Positions 26,001 through 38,499 of a stretch of 64,000 bases of DNA are shown piece by piece; the stretch's first letter is position 1; each line of letters starts with the position of its first letter. The notes below the pieces were generated by a model. It saw only the letters and a list, made by a program, of their open reading frames with translations. It did no database searches and had not been told where the DNA came from. The translations under genes and the position numbers were made by a program. The DNA is from Metopolophium dirhodum. Its lineage: Eukaryota > Arthropoda > Insecta > Hemiptera > Aphididae. The DNA lies in assembly GCF_019925205.1 (NCBI RefSeq), contig NC_083566.1:16244001-16308000 (forward strand). The letters run 5' to 3'.

Positions 26001-27201
26001 TGTACTCTCTAACCTCGCCACTGACTTGAACTATAGTTTAAGAAGTTCTAGAGGTGAGATGAGCTATGTTGTTGAATTGTACCGCCAAGCAACAGATTCT
26101 CGGCGCACCGTTCATTTCCCATGGTAATTTAACATGTTATGTTAGTACACTTCTTATTATTTATTTATTTTAATTTTTTTGTTGTTGAAACGTGGTATAG
26201 TGGTTTGTGAAGTTTATCTTCGAACATTGCGCATTGTGTTAAAATTCACATTTGTTTAATTTTTTTTTTTGCACGGCGTTATACGTTACGGCTTAAATAT
26301 TTTGATCTTTTTTCGGGAAACGAAACTTTTTTTTCTCATAAATTAGCATACCCAATTACTTAAGATTTTCAAGCAGTTTTATTTGCATATAGACAATTTA
26401 AATCATTTGCAAAGTTTTGAATTTTAAATAATTCTATTCAACCGTCCAAATTGACATGTTATTTTTGAAAGTCACTGAAGTCGGCACATCGTTATGTTGA
26501 CGATTTTCTAAATCCATGTAAATAACAAAATAGAAAGTAATACAAGACATAGGTATTTTATTATTTTATTTTTTGTATTACAAATATAGACAACCTATAT
26601 GAATCGAACTGCGATCGTACCGTATAATTATGTGTAGTATAACTTAGTTTATAACAATAATAATCCGGGAGTTGATATTTTGAAAAATGCGTTGGGAATC
26701 TTACATCGATCATTACACTTAGTATACTACTTATAGGTAGTATCGGTATTGCTTTAGGCTTTATGTTTCTAAAAACCATGCACCTATTTATATTAAAATT
26801 CACTAAATTATTTTATTGGTGCGTAATGCATGTACTCCAAATACAAAATATTATTCAGTACAATACGAAAATGTATTTATTTTTTTATTATTTGTAAGTC
26901 CGTCCACTAAATATCAAACATGATATCAAAGGAGACGAGCCCTCTTAATTGTCGAATTTTACCATGCAAGAGTGAGCAGATTCGGCGGGATATAAAGAAA
27001 TGTGGAATGTCACGTTATGTAAGGTCAAGTAAATGGAGACTTTGATGTCCGTTCTCACTAAGGGAACTGGTAGCCAACGAAAGTTTCCTAAAAAAAAAAA
27101 AATAAAAATGCCGAGAAATATTATTTAACTTGCGTTATATACGTGCACACATATTGTTGAACTCGTATTGGTTAACATAAGATCATTTTTAAATGATTTC
27201 C
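20071..27201. other. Long gene-free AT-rich stretch
   Basis: No recognisable exon. Minor items are CA repeats near 20075-20105 and 21555-21582, a TCTCTT tract near 23000 and an (ATA)n tract near 23166. Frames of 97 codons at 21778-22071 (+) and 128 codons at 23018-23404 (-) have AT-driven composition and no known motif. A patch at 25990-26120 is less AT-rich and unexplained. Confidence 0.45.
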
Positions 27202-27850
27202 GTTGGGCTAACTTTTGATAAACGTCTAACCTGGAGCCCACACATAAAACTTAAGCGTAAAACCGTTAACTTTTGACTTCCCCTGCTAAGACCACTCTTG
27301 AAATCTTAACTCTCACTATCCATTAAACTTACCATATACAAGTCAATAATGTGAATAGTTTGGACATACGGTATTCAGTTATGAGGTTCTACAAAGCCAT
27401 CCAATACCAAAACGCTTCAAACGTTTCAATCCATATACATACGTCTAGTAATATCTTCTCCTTGGTATTTCACAAACAATAATATTCACAAATACCTAAA
27501 AATTCCTAACCTTAGCCAATTAGCAAAATTACATAACTTAAAATTTCATATTAAATTAAACTCTCACAGTAACCCATTAACCAAACACGAAACACCTAGC
27601 CTCAATCTCACTTCCTGATAATGAACGTAGAAGACTCAAAAGACAGTGGCCCAGAAACCTACTAAAATAAAAATAAAAAATAAATAAAACAATAGATAAT
27701 ACCTGAAAAGTGCCGGGTCGGGTGGCATTTCTGATTGCCGGCCCATAAACGCCACCTCTTGTTAATAAACATCTATCAAATTTACCCATTGTACTAATTT
27801 TGTATTGTATGGAAACAAAATGTTTAATAATAATAATAATAAAAAAAATT
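27202..27850 (+). pseudogene. Decayed 3' end of a Jockey-like LINE (reverse transcriptase C-terminus and tail)
   Basis: The first 24 codons read VGLTFDKRLTWSPHIKLKRK and then hit a stop. The block L-G-x-x-x-D-x-R-L-T-W-x-x-H-I-x-x-x-x-x-K is the conserved thumb region after the reverse transcriptase core of Jockey/I-type LINEs. Further fragments in shifting frames include LRPLLKS, a VWTYGIQL-type block, SPWYFTN and RRLKRQWP near 27630-27650. An untranslated tail follows, ending in (TAA)n and A-rich sequence at about 27820-27850. The 5' part, including the catalytic core, is absent. Several stops and frameshifts make it inactive. Insertion is as usual for LINEs: 5'-truncated, with a 3' A/TAA-rich tail. 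Confidence 0.75.
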
Positions 27851-29141
27851 ACTACCGAGGAGCCGTGTGACAGAAATGTTTTCCGACATCTTTATAATTC
27901 AAATATAATAATATGGTAATACTGTAATTTGGTCGTCCGCTGTCGAGCGGCCGCGTCGGACCGATCCATCGTCCCTATGATTGTTATTTATTCACGTGAC
28001 GCTCGAGTGTATGCATATCATTATATCTGTGCTCGCGTTTACATTGTACCGCACAGACGATATAATATTTTAAATGGAAACTTTTCACTATCGTTGGATT
28101 TCGGACTGTTTTCAAAAGTCCTGGACGTTGCCGATTTGCATAAAACACACAGGTGAAAGTTTGTAAATGTAATTAACGCCGCTGTGCTTGAAGAGTTTGC
28201 ACAGGTCATTTGTGCTACACCACCCTGTAGGGCCCCTGAGTTGCTAATACCACCTGACCGAGACAAAACTTTCTGCTAAAAGTTCGTAATATCAACGAAG
28301 TTTGGGTCCAGTCTGCAGACAACGGTATAGCGTAAGCAAACAAACCGAGACGAAAACACCTCAACCGCAGAGATGAGAGAATATACCTATATAGTTACAC
28401 GCACGCGTCATGTATAATATCATATAATAATATACGCGTACTTGTTCACTTGCGACGAAACACCATTACAAAATATAATGTATCATATTCAAAAATCATA
28501 TTTTTTGATCTATACCTTCACAGAACATGAACGTTTCTTACAACAATATTAATTTTTTTATAAATAATAAAAAGGTACACTTACTTACATTAATCCGGGT
28601 TATCCGTCTGTTTCTCTCTCTCTTTCTCTCTGTGTCGTTATTCATGCATTTTATATGTGTTGTTTTGGATCTTATTGTTATCATAAGGTTTATTATAGTA
28701 ATAATAATAATTATTTTTAAGTATTATACAGTTACATTGGAGAAAAAATGTTTTTGAGTAAAATAAATGTTTGACAAGGTACCTACCTAGTTTTTTGATT
28801 TACGAAAGATATTTATTTTTATTTTTATCTCACCACTTTGACGAAAAACTCTTGGTGGTAGAATATAATATGTTTGCCGAATTAAAATTAATCAACATAC
28901 ATTTTTTTTCAAACCCACAACAATATTGTACTTACATCATTTTTACGTTATATTTTAAATATAATATAAATCATAAGTAATATATGTGCTTATGGAATAG
29001 TATTACACAATAGTTAAATAATTAGCTTTTTTTATGTAGAAACTACATTATTGATAAATATTCAACCACAAATATCTAAAAATAATCTTATATTAATCTT
29101 AAAAATGGGTGTTTGCCTGTTAGTTATATACTCAAAATGGT
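27851..29141. other. Gene-free stretch with a GC-richer patch
   Basis: At 27930-28270 the sequence is GC-richer, with a 75-codon frame on each strand. One has a possible donor (ACACAG|GTGAAAG near 28151). Neither resembles a family I know. A C/T-rich tract lies at 28612-28632. The rest is AT-rich. Confidence 0.4.
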
Positions 29142-29405
29142 CCATTTTTAATAAAAGTTATATTAATAGATTACTTGAGACTTGAAGGGTGTATAGTATT
29201 AGTATACTATATAGGACCAACCCCTATATAGGTAGCTCAATGCTTATATTTTGGCTAACACAAATCGTATATTTCTTTTTTGTTTATTTATAGGATCATC
29301 ATTGGTTACGTATTATATTACTATTATGGTTAGTAGAAAATATATTATACATTTTTTTTTTTGGTTGCCATTGGTTACAGAAATATTTATAAAGAAAAAC
29401 AAATC
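29142..29405 (+). repeat. Diverged duplication, copy A
   Basis: It starts CCATTTTTAATAAAAGTT and includes AATAGATT, GGGTGTATAG, ACCCCTATATAGGTAG and the late block AAATATTTATAAAGAAAAAC. The same blocks in the same order occur at 29756-30008. The class is unknown and no coding frame is present. Confidence 0.55.
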
Positions 29406-29755
29406 TTTGGTTCGGTCCACACCGATTGGCCTTTGGTTATAACTAATAAAATATTTATAATTTTAGTATTTTTCATTCACTCATATGGTTTTTGATGTTG
29501 GAAACAAACTCTGAGCCCAACTGATTTGTACACAACTCAATGACCTTTGAATAGTTATCTCATATGTCAACAAATATTAAGTGCTAGACATTATTTGAAA
29601 TGGCACTAAAAAAATCCTACGTGGAAAATGTAATAACCAGATATTGCAACTGTCAGCCAGGAGATCTGCTGAGACATATTAAGAGCGAAGCGCGCTCCAT
29701 ATACCTAATATGATGTTGGATGTTGGCTTATCTAAAGTTAATAGACTCAACGACT

Positions 29756-30008
29756 CCGTTTTTAATAAAAGTTTTATCAATAGATTTATTGATAACAGGG
29801 TGTTTATAGCTTATTTTATTAACCCCTATATGTAGATAAAGGATGGCACACACATGCATTTTTTTTCAGCTCACAAATAATTAGTATTTTATTATTTATT
29901 TAGATTGTTGCTAATGATTACATAATATTATATTAATATTATACTTAGTAGGAATATAGCATATACATTTTTTTATACATATATTTATAAAAAAAACAAA
30001 TTTTTCCA
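29756..30008 (+). repeat. Diverged duplication, copy B
   Basis: It is the partner of 29142-29405, offset by 614 bases. It starts CCGTTTTTAATAAAAGTT and includes AATAGATT, GGGTGTTTATAG, AACCCCTATATGTAG and ATATTTATAAAAAAAAC. The copies are separated by about 350 unrelated bases, so this is either a dispersed repeat inserted twice or an old segmental duplication. Confidence 0.55.
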
Positions 30009-32963
30009 CTGTCAACTCCGTTTAAAAGCTAGTACATTAGTAAACACTAGATTGAAAAATGCATTACTTATCTAAAACTAAATTCTTACGAATTCATCAT
30101 TAATAATATTAATTATATTGTATAATAATATTTCATTATTAATAAACTACAATGTCTGGACAATTAAATTAAGTCGTATACAAAGTTATGATTATTTTTA
30201 TATTTTGTAGAATTAGTAATATTCATAGGACTAAAAAGTATACAATACACTTATTACGAATACCTCTGTGCAGGTCAGTATTATTTCCATAATTTTTTTT
30301 TTTCAATTTAAATTCTAAAAGTTAAATTTAGTTAAATTTAAGTTAATTTAAGTTATTTTTAGTTTTTTGGTTCACAAACAATTTTATGTAGAAGCTGAAG
30401 TTTTCCCCAAAATGGGCAACGTTAATTTGATTACGGGTTTTTCGAGATTTATTAAACACTGATTGGATGTGTTACAGTTTGCATTGAACTACAATTATTA
30501 TTATAGTGTTAATTTAAATGATATTGGTGTTGAATTGTACATGTTGAGTGAGTTATTACTACAAACAATTGATGAATAATCTGTTTGTTCATTGATAGTA
30601 CACAATATCCAGGAGAGTTAACGTATAGTAAATTATTTGAAACAAATGTTTATTAAGACGTTATTTCATTCATGATTCTTGCCACCTATTATATTTTAAA
30701 TATTTATTCACGTTGAAGTATAGCATGTCAGTTGAAATAAAATCGAATTTGTGTACGTCGAAATGAAAATTGTATTATTGAAAGGAAAGTTCTTATTTTA
30801 TAGCTCATTATTATATTTGCTCCATTGAGCAGGAGTTTGCTACTCCATTGTCAGTATTGCGCGAGAGGTAGATATTGGCTCATATCAGTGTAGCATCCTC
30901 TCAAAACTACTAATCCCACTTCACTTAATTGAAAAATGAACAACAATGGATATTATAGACGTGTTATTATGAACGAAAATATTTTAATAACTTTTACATA
31001 ACAAAGTTACAATATGTGAACAATATCGCGTTTTTTATAAAAAAAATGCAATTATACTATATTATTAAGTGTTGTCCTATCTCGACATTTAAAATTTCTG
31101 CGTTAAGCTACGTGATTAATCTATTGTATTGAGAACGATTCGAAGACGTATATAATTTATTTATTCAACGATTAGTAAGTAGATATTCTCTACACTGGGT
31201 ATTTAATGTATACAGGTAAGAAACTTAACAACCGGTAGTTTTTAAAATGTACTTTTTGAGATAATCACAAAAATAGACATTTGTTTTTGGAAGCAATTTA
31301 TTAAAATAAATTCGTATACCTATATTCACCAAATTTTGATCAATTTTAGACTTCGGGTTGTCTTTTTTCTGATCAGTATCGTTAATCCAAAGCAATGATT
31401 TTAAAATGCTTTCAAATTTAAAGGCGATCACTGGGAGTCAATACGCGTGTCACAACAAATATTTTGAATTAAATAAATATTTTTATTTTTGCATGGAATA
31501 TTTGTGAAAGGTAAAATGTTTCCGAAATATTTTCCAATGGAGTGATTATTTGCTATCTTTCTCTCGGTGAATTATTTATGAAAAAAATAAAGTTAAAATA
31601 CATTTTTCTTAAATGCAAACTAAAAAAGTGTATCAAAATGAATAAAAACCAAATTAATATGATTTTCGTTTTTATTCCATTCGTATTTTATAATTGGAAA
31701 CTAAAAACTAGAGTTTTTTCCCTGGAAATGATTAGCCATGTTTACCTCAATAATATATATTTTTGATTGAAAAATAAGTTAATATGAAAAGTGTTACAGT
31801 ACTAAGGATATTTCACAGACATCGTAAACTCTTAAATGTGAACATGAATGCTCTCACTTGCATTTTATCAAATTTTACTTTACTTTTTTAAAGATTATTT
31901 ATAAAAAAATAATCAACCTTTCTAATGTTCAATTTATTATTTTCAAATCAACTTCAAGCAATTTTATTGCCATATAAAAAATATAACATTATAAAATAAT
32001 ATTTACCTTTTGTTTTGCTCTAAAAATAAATCTAAAACATTTTAAATTTTCAATCACAAAATATTTAACAAGGTGTTTAAAATATTATATTATATATAGA
32101 TTTAATTTGGTTTAACTACTGCTCCACGATGATGACGTCTGGTTTATTAAAATTGCATATTTGGAAAATTTTTTAACAAGGATTATACACCTATTTGATA
32201 TTTTAAATTTAAACTATAGTGTTTGGATTTGATATGATTAATCACTTCATATACATTTAAACGTCTCTCTAAAACTTGAGTTACACAAATAATAATCTTA
32301 AATATTCTGTCTGTATAAGTCACGAACTCGTACATAGTTAAAAATTCTCTATTAGATACAAAAATAAAATAATCAAGTATAATAATTGTACTTCCATGTA
32401 TATATAAATGTAAATTGTCGACAATAAATGTAAGTATGAATTAATATGATAATGCATTTACAATGTATAATATGATATAGGACTACCTACATATATTAAT
32501 ACCATAATATTATAGTCTTAAAGGTACACTTCAGTATCAATGTAAACGCGGCCATAAAATATTTTGGTATAATGGGTTATAATTATATATATTATACAAT
32601 TATAACCAGACAACGTACAGAGCAGTAATTACACGTTTTGTAACTAACTCGTGAATTTAATAATTATTGGAATAGTTTCATATAAGAAAATTCTGCATCT
32701 ACCGTGGTGTCTCGGGAATGGAAATAATAATAATAATATAAGTAGTCACGAACCATTAATGAACACGTCAAGTATGATTTAATCTATGCAAAATGAATTT
32801 ACGATGAGTCGATAATCATAACGATAACATTAACATAATATTTCTTTTGATAATCTCATACAATAATGATAAGTATAACCTTAATTGCAACAATACAAAA
32901 CAATACAAAATGATACATAAATTAACAATGGAATACAATATTTCAGCACCCCCTAAAACTCTT
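30009..32963. other. Gene-free AT-rich stretch
   Basis: No exon is supported. A perfect 10-bp inverted repeat, GGTTATAATT (32575-32584) and AATTATAACC (32598-32607), encloses a 13-base TA-rich loop. Frames at 31225-31431 (-) and 31542-31766 (+) are AT-driven. Confidence 0.5.
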
Positions 32964-34116
32964 GCTTGTGTCAGGACCGGTATAATACAATTTTGAACGG
33001 AGGGGGGAGGGGGGGGGGGGTGAGATCAAGTATTTGCTGACTGTAAAAATGTCGACCCGTAATTTCTTAAAACAAACTATGTGAAGTACCTATAAAAATT
33101 CCTGGTTTTTCTGTATAATAGGTAAGGTGCGCTAAAATAATTAAAATTTGGTAAATATAATACTAAAAAACATTTAAAAAAAAAATTTAAAAAAATTGAA
33201 ATAAAACATTTTGAACAGTTCTATGCATAATATAGTCTGTTATACTACTAATTTTTACTTGTATATAATACAGCCGATAGCCGTACAGGTACAGGATTGT
33301 CTGGATTATTTAAACTTTAAAAATTGTGTATTATTAAATCAATATATGATAAAGGTTATAGGAACCAAAATCTAAAATAAAACTTCTATGTTACACTTAC
33401 GGAAGAACTTAGGTATCCACCGCCGTGTAAAAATTGATCAGGAACATAATATATTAATATGTGATTGCCAGTGGTTGTTTTTTAAGTTACCCATTTGGGC
33501 TGATCGAAACTTTTACGCCCTCTATTAAAAACTGAAATGACACCACAGACTATAATAATAACAATATAGGCCTACCACCCACAGCCCACAGATAGGTGCT
33601 TCACATAGCGATTAGCGATAGAATGCCGATGGACGACGGTACTAAAAAAGTTATTATGGGTATTATACATATACGTATAGCAATCGGTAGTATTTTGATT
33701 TCTAAATCAGTAAACTCTTAAAATGTCAAGTGTGTATAGTCGAAGTCAATGGGAATAAGGAAAACCAAGAGTTCTACTTCCCCTTATTTATATACTAACA
33801 TTACTGGAGTCATTGATTAAATAATAAATATCCACTTATATTTTAAAATTTGTATAACATAGTAAACTGTTAATAGTGTCATCCTCTGCAAGTACCAATT
33901 TAGAATTTAAAATACTGCTGACTTGCCGAGGACCCGTTCTCGCTTTTATTATTAAAATTATAACCTAAGGAAATCTAGAAAAACAGTTTTTGACAAGTTG
34001 TATAATTTCTGACAGCTCTCTGTTATTAAGAAAATGCCGACTGATAGTTACGAAAAATTCAAACGGGGGGTGTGACGGGCCCACTGTATCCCTTTGCCGC
34101 CGGCCCTGGCTTGTGT
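32964..34116. mobile_element. Non-autonomous hAT transposon, 1137 bp, perfect 8-bp target duplication
   Basis: The element proper is 32972-34108. It starts CAGGACCGGT and ends in CCGGCCCTG, whose reverse complement CAGGGCCGGC is the common hAT terminus. The flanking duplication GCTTGTGT is perfect (32964-32971 and 34109-34116), so the insertion is fairly young or well preserved. Each end has a G/C-run block (33001-33020 and 34064-34075). The interior has no transposase frame, and I see no DDE or BED motif. It therefore depends on an enzyme encoded elsewhere. Confidence 0.85.
33001..33020 (+). repeat. G-run (G6 A G12)
   Basis: It is a near-continuous guanine run inside the left end of the hAT element and can form a G-quadruplex. 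The run length is likely to vary. Confidence 0.8.
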
Positions 34117-35079
34117 CGGGAGAGCGAGATCTTATCACTTTAAGAATAACACTAAAATAATTATTTACTGAGCCTAAACTACGACATTGTTGAAATGACC
34201 CTTAATACTATTTATATTGATATGGGAAACGGTAAAACTATCATTAAATAACGGTATAATATCTACTACAGAATCAACATAAATATAAAATATAATATTG
34301 ATATTTAATAGGTTATCTAAATTTAACATATTGTTATATTCATTTAAAAATAAGATGTATTTTAAGATAATTGTAATATATTAACATTAATTATCTAATT
34401 ACAACTTCTCGATTTCTTCAGATTATCTAATTTTTATAATATTGGAGATTTCATTTTTTCTCACCAGGATCAGATAACCAAATAAATTTGTATTGTTTTC
34501 CATTTGCCGATAACCAGCTAGTTTGGGAAAATAATAGTGTCTTTTGAATTTTGTTAACCGCTCATCAAATAGCAATTTTTTTTTAGGCCAGTTACTATTT
34601 ATCATATCCACAGTTACCGTCGTACCTTTACGGTTTCACATTGCTAATTAAATTTGTACGCATTTCAAGTGTGGCTAATTTAACCACTTGTTATATTTGT
34701 CCTTGATACAATAAAAAATATGCGATTTTATTTAACACCTAACATTTCAGAGAATCATCTTTATTTTCGTTAACGATTGGCAAAATATTCAAAATCTAAC
34801 ATCATTGTAGATAAAAGTAAATATTGCTATCGTCAACTATAAAAATCTGATAAAATATCGTTCAAATACGGACTATATAGCGTGCGTATAATGACGGGAA
34901 CTCTCACAAAACTGATATACTTATAAACAAAAAACATTATAGTGGCCTGATGTGGCGTTATTATAATTAGCCTCAGTCACAAACGCGTTCTGAGGTCAAG
35001 CATCAGTCGGTTTCGCTAGTGCCCCCATATATACCTACATATAGTTCACATATACACGTGTTCGTCGTGTTCTAACCAA
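34117..35079. other. Gene-free AT-rich stretch
   Basis: No exon, RNA gene or transposon was recognised. Confidence 0.5.
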
Positions 35080-35169
35080 TTATAACCTCCTCACAGTTTA
35101 AATCCTACTAAATAACCTTCAGGCTAATGGCCATAGATTTTGAAGCCTTAATAGTCAATAAAAAAAATT
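35080..35169 (+). mobile_element. 3' tail of a LINE-type retroposon
   Basis: It ends with GGCTAATGGCCATAG, then GAAGCCTTAATAGTC and AATAAAAAAAA, the same tail as the insertion at 9118-9217. The 5' limit is uncertain and I could not find a target duplication. Confidence 0.5.
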
Positions 35170-35395
35170 AAATATGATACTGATAAAGTGTTAAACTTCG
35201 ATTTAAGTATGGAAGACAAACTCACGATATTGCCTCTATCGAAGTCGGAATTGAACTGAAAGTGTTTTTCCGAATCAAATTTAACTGTGACATTTCGTGC
35301 TACACCAAGCATTACTATTTGCAGTTGCACGACGGATGTTTGTCGAGCAATATTGAAAGTGGCGAATAATAGTCAAACGTTTTACGGTCCTGCAG

Positions 35396-35740
35396 GTGTA
35401 CATTTCAGGATGCAGTATAATATTGTCATCTCAGTCCGATGAACGTCGGCTATATAAAGTAACATTACGTCCGATTCGTAATTTTCCACGCGTTCAAAAA
35501 ACTATGACATTTCGACTAGAACTCTTTTTCTCGAGCGTTGAAACGTCTGGCCATAGGTGGAGGGGCTATCAAGTGTGCTTGTGCTATATTCTTGCAGTTT
35601 CCTTCGGATTTTGCACACAACTCAATTGGACACCGGACGTTCGGAAAAACTTTTAAGCTACGCGATAATGTAAAGTTTTGGCCCTGTTGCCCAGTTCGAA
35701 AACCACCCTTCCTAACGCGCACCCCTTATTGAACAAGTGC
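35396..35740 (+). promoter_or_regulatory. GC-richer island with a consensus TATA box
   Basis: TATATAAA at 35451-35458 is a near-ideal TATA box. It lies within about 350 bases of mixed composition that are GC-richer than both flanks. Frames of 60-95 codons overlap in several phases and on both strands, none resembling a known protein, so coding is not supported. It could be a promoter with an untranslated leader, or an old transposon piece. Confidence 0.22.
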
Positions 35741-36235
35741 AGGGCACCGATGCGCTGAGATAACTTACGTGTAAAAGCTAGTTTACACAACTACCGATCG
35801 TAAATAAGTGGTGAAATGGAGTGGCGTTCTGCGTACACGCGGATCGGATATATCTACGCATAGGTACTTGTTTAAAATTAATTTTAAAATAATAATAATA
35901 ATATAAACTAAAATACTGTTTGTTGCTTCGTGGGTGGCACTCTTGAGTGGGTAAAAGGTTATAGTGTAACAATACATATGGCGGACTAGACGATATTATA
36001 TTATAATATAATATAATATATATATCGTTGAAAAGGTCATCGATTTTCACTTTTAATAATATCAAAAATAAACCCTTCGTATTAGCCTTAATGCAGTAGT
36101 ATGGATTATGAATTACAATGGATTAGGTTAAGTATCAGTAGGCACTCAAGTCAGTTTAAATCGCAATTGAAACAAATTTATAACGTTTGTACGACAACCT
36201 CACGCTTATGATAATAATATAACGTACGTTTGGCC

Positions 36236-36400
36236 AACCCGATGTAAATTCCATAAATTCCATAAATGTATAGGTACAAGTTGTACAAGTTACTATTATT
36301 TACAACTTGTGACTTGTAACTAGTTACGAATTTTCCTGTAACTTTATACACAAGTTCAAGTTACTATTAAAAGTTATATTGTGCTTTTTGTGCTTTGATA
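36236..36400. repeat. GTAACTTG-rich repeat flank, left
   Basis: It contains repeated ACAAGTTAC, ACTTGTAACTAGTTAC and CAAGTTACTATT motifs. The same words on both strands fill 38500-38635, on the other side of a large repeat block. It probably represents one end of an element with subterminal motif arrays that was split by later insertion. Confidence 0.45.
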
Positions 36401-36662
36401 ATTCATAAGTAAGTCTGCAAAAACGACAAAAAAAAAAACGTTTAATACAAGATACCCAGTAAGTTTGTCTACCTTAATCAAAAAAAAAAAATTCTACCAT
36501 AAAATCAAATTAAATTTTAACGATTATTTGAAGTTAGACATCGGATATTTTCCCGTAAATTAACACATTTTCATAATATAACGGTTGTCTTATTCTGTTG
36601 TTATTCAATTACTAATAACCGTAGATACTTCAAATTTACACCACATTATTACACCATTTTAT

Positions 36663-38142
36663 CATTTTAGATTCTGAGTGAAACGATGAATGTATTGATT
36701 TTACAATGATGTGTGTTTTTTTTTTTTTTATTTTTTTTTTTATTATTTTTTTTATTTTTGTGTCTGTGTACACGATAAGTAGTCGAAATAATGCTTCGAT
36801 TTTCGACTTCAGTATCTTGTTCGATGGGAAAGTGAATATCGTTGGTGCATTTGGGAGGTCAAAATTTTAATTTCCCAGTAGTTTTCAAAAGCGATGTGAA
36901 AAACAAAAGAAAAATTAAGGAAAAACGGGAATTTTTACGCAAAATCGATTTTTAACAAAATCGATTTTGGTTATTGGTGTAACTCTAAAACAAATGACCG
37001 TAGATGCATGAAATTTTCACTGGTTGTTTATATTTGCATTTCCTATACACAATACAATTTTGAAAATAATTTGACTTTTTTTGAACTGTTTACGGACATT
37101 GTCAGTTTTCAGTTTTTTTAAATTTTTTTTCTATAAATATCAATAAAATTTTATTTGTTGGGTAAAAAAGCTTGAAAATTTAATAGAAGGCTCCTAGGTT
37201 ATTGTTTCAAAGGCAGATGAAAAAAATTAAAAATCCTTAGTCACAGTTTTTTTTTATACACGTTTAAAGTTCAAATCTTGAAAAAATACGGAAAAATCAC
37301 GAAAATTTGCAAATTATTTTGAGTTAGAAATTCATAAAAAATTTTCTTTTTAAATCTAAGATTTTAAAATCTAATACAAGATTCCTCATAAGTTTGTCTA
37401 ACTTTATCAAAAAAAAAATTTCTACAAGAAAGTCAAATTAAATTTTTATGAGCGTTTTAAATTCATATTTTTACAACATTAGATATTCACTCGATTTCTC
37501 ATGTACCGATTTCCTTATTTTCTTGTAATTCAAAAACGAATAACTGTAGATACATGAAAATTTCACTGAATGTTTATATTAGCATTTCCTATACACCATA
37601 CAATTTTGAAAATATTTTGACACTTTTTGAGCTGTTTACGGGCATTTTCAGTTTTCAATTTTTTTAGTTTTTTTTTCTATAAATATCAATAAAGTTTTAT
37701 CTGTTGGGCCAAAAAGTGTAAAAATTTAATACAAGACTCCTGATATATTTTTACAATAGCAGTTGAAAAATATTGAAAATACATAGGCACAGTTTTTTTT
37801 TATAAGCATTTAAAGATCAAATTTGGACAGAATTTATCAAATTTATAATTTAATAATTATTTTGTAGTTAAAAATTTATAAAATGTTCAACTTTTATAGC
37901 TAAGGATTGAAAATTGAAAACAAGGCTCCACGTAAATAGGTTATTTATAAATTACTTTATTCACAATAATATCATCAAATATACTTGGTAATATCATAGG
38001 CTGACTGACCGTTTTCGCTCAGAATCATTTTTCTTATACAATGATATTATATCATTGAATTCAAATTTAACACCATCCATTACAGTGACCCACTTGTAAC
38101 CTACTGTACAGCAGAGCGACATCCACTTATCCACCTTTTTTT
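36663..38142 (+). repeat. Dispersed repeat family, copy 3 (longest)
   Basis: It starts ATTTTAGATTCTGAGTG and TTGATTTTACAATGATGTG. It ends with CTGACCGTTTTCGCTCAG, a palindromic CAATGATATTATATCATTG and GTGACCCACTTGTAACCTAC. GATTCTGAG near the start and CTCAGAATC near the end are inverted. The interior repeats itself: 37000-37290 and 37545-37810 share long blocks (TTTATATT-GCATTTCCTATACAC, CTGTTTACGG, AAATATCAATAAA) at a spacing of about 545 bases. No coding frame and no transposase were seen. Class is unknown. Confidence 0.7.
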
Positions 38143-38360
38143 ATACTTGATACAGTTTTCAAAATATTTGAACTATTTTCGAGTTGTTTACGGACATTTT
38201 TAAGTAATCTTTTAGTTTTTTTTTTAATAAATGTAAATTTTATTTTATTAATTTGGTCAATATGCTTGAAAATTTAATACAAGGCTGAAGGCTCCTCACA
38301 CATTGTTACAATACTAGTTTATAAATATTGAAAATATATGGTTTTTTATATTCGATCATT
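38143..38360 (+). repeat. Partial extra unit of the same repeat family
   Basis: Blocks TACAGTTTTCAAAATATTTG, GAGTTGTTTACGGACATTTT and GAAAATTTAATACAAGGCT match the internal unit of the preceding copy. This looks like the remainder of an older copy interrupted by the longer one. Confidence 0.5.
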
Positions 38361-38499
38361 TTGGTTTTCACAATTAATTTGGTCACTGGATACTCAGTAG
38401 TTGTACGATTATAGTCGGTACATCTTTTTTTTCTAACAAAACGACGATAACGTGATTTTACCTGGCCCCTGGTCGGCTAATAATTCGTTATACATTTAC

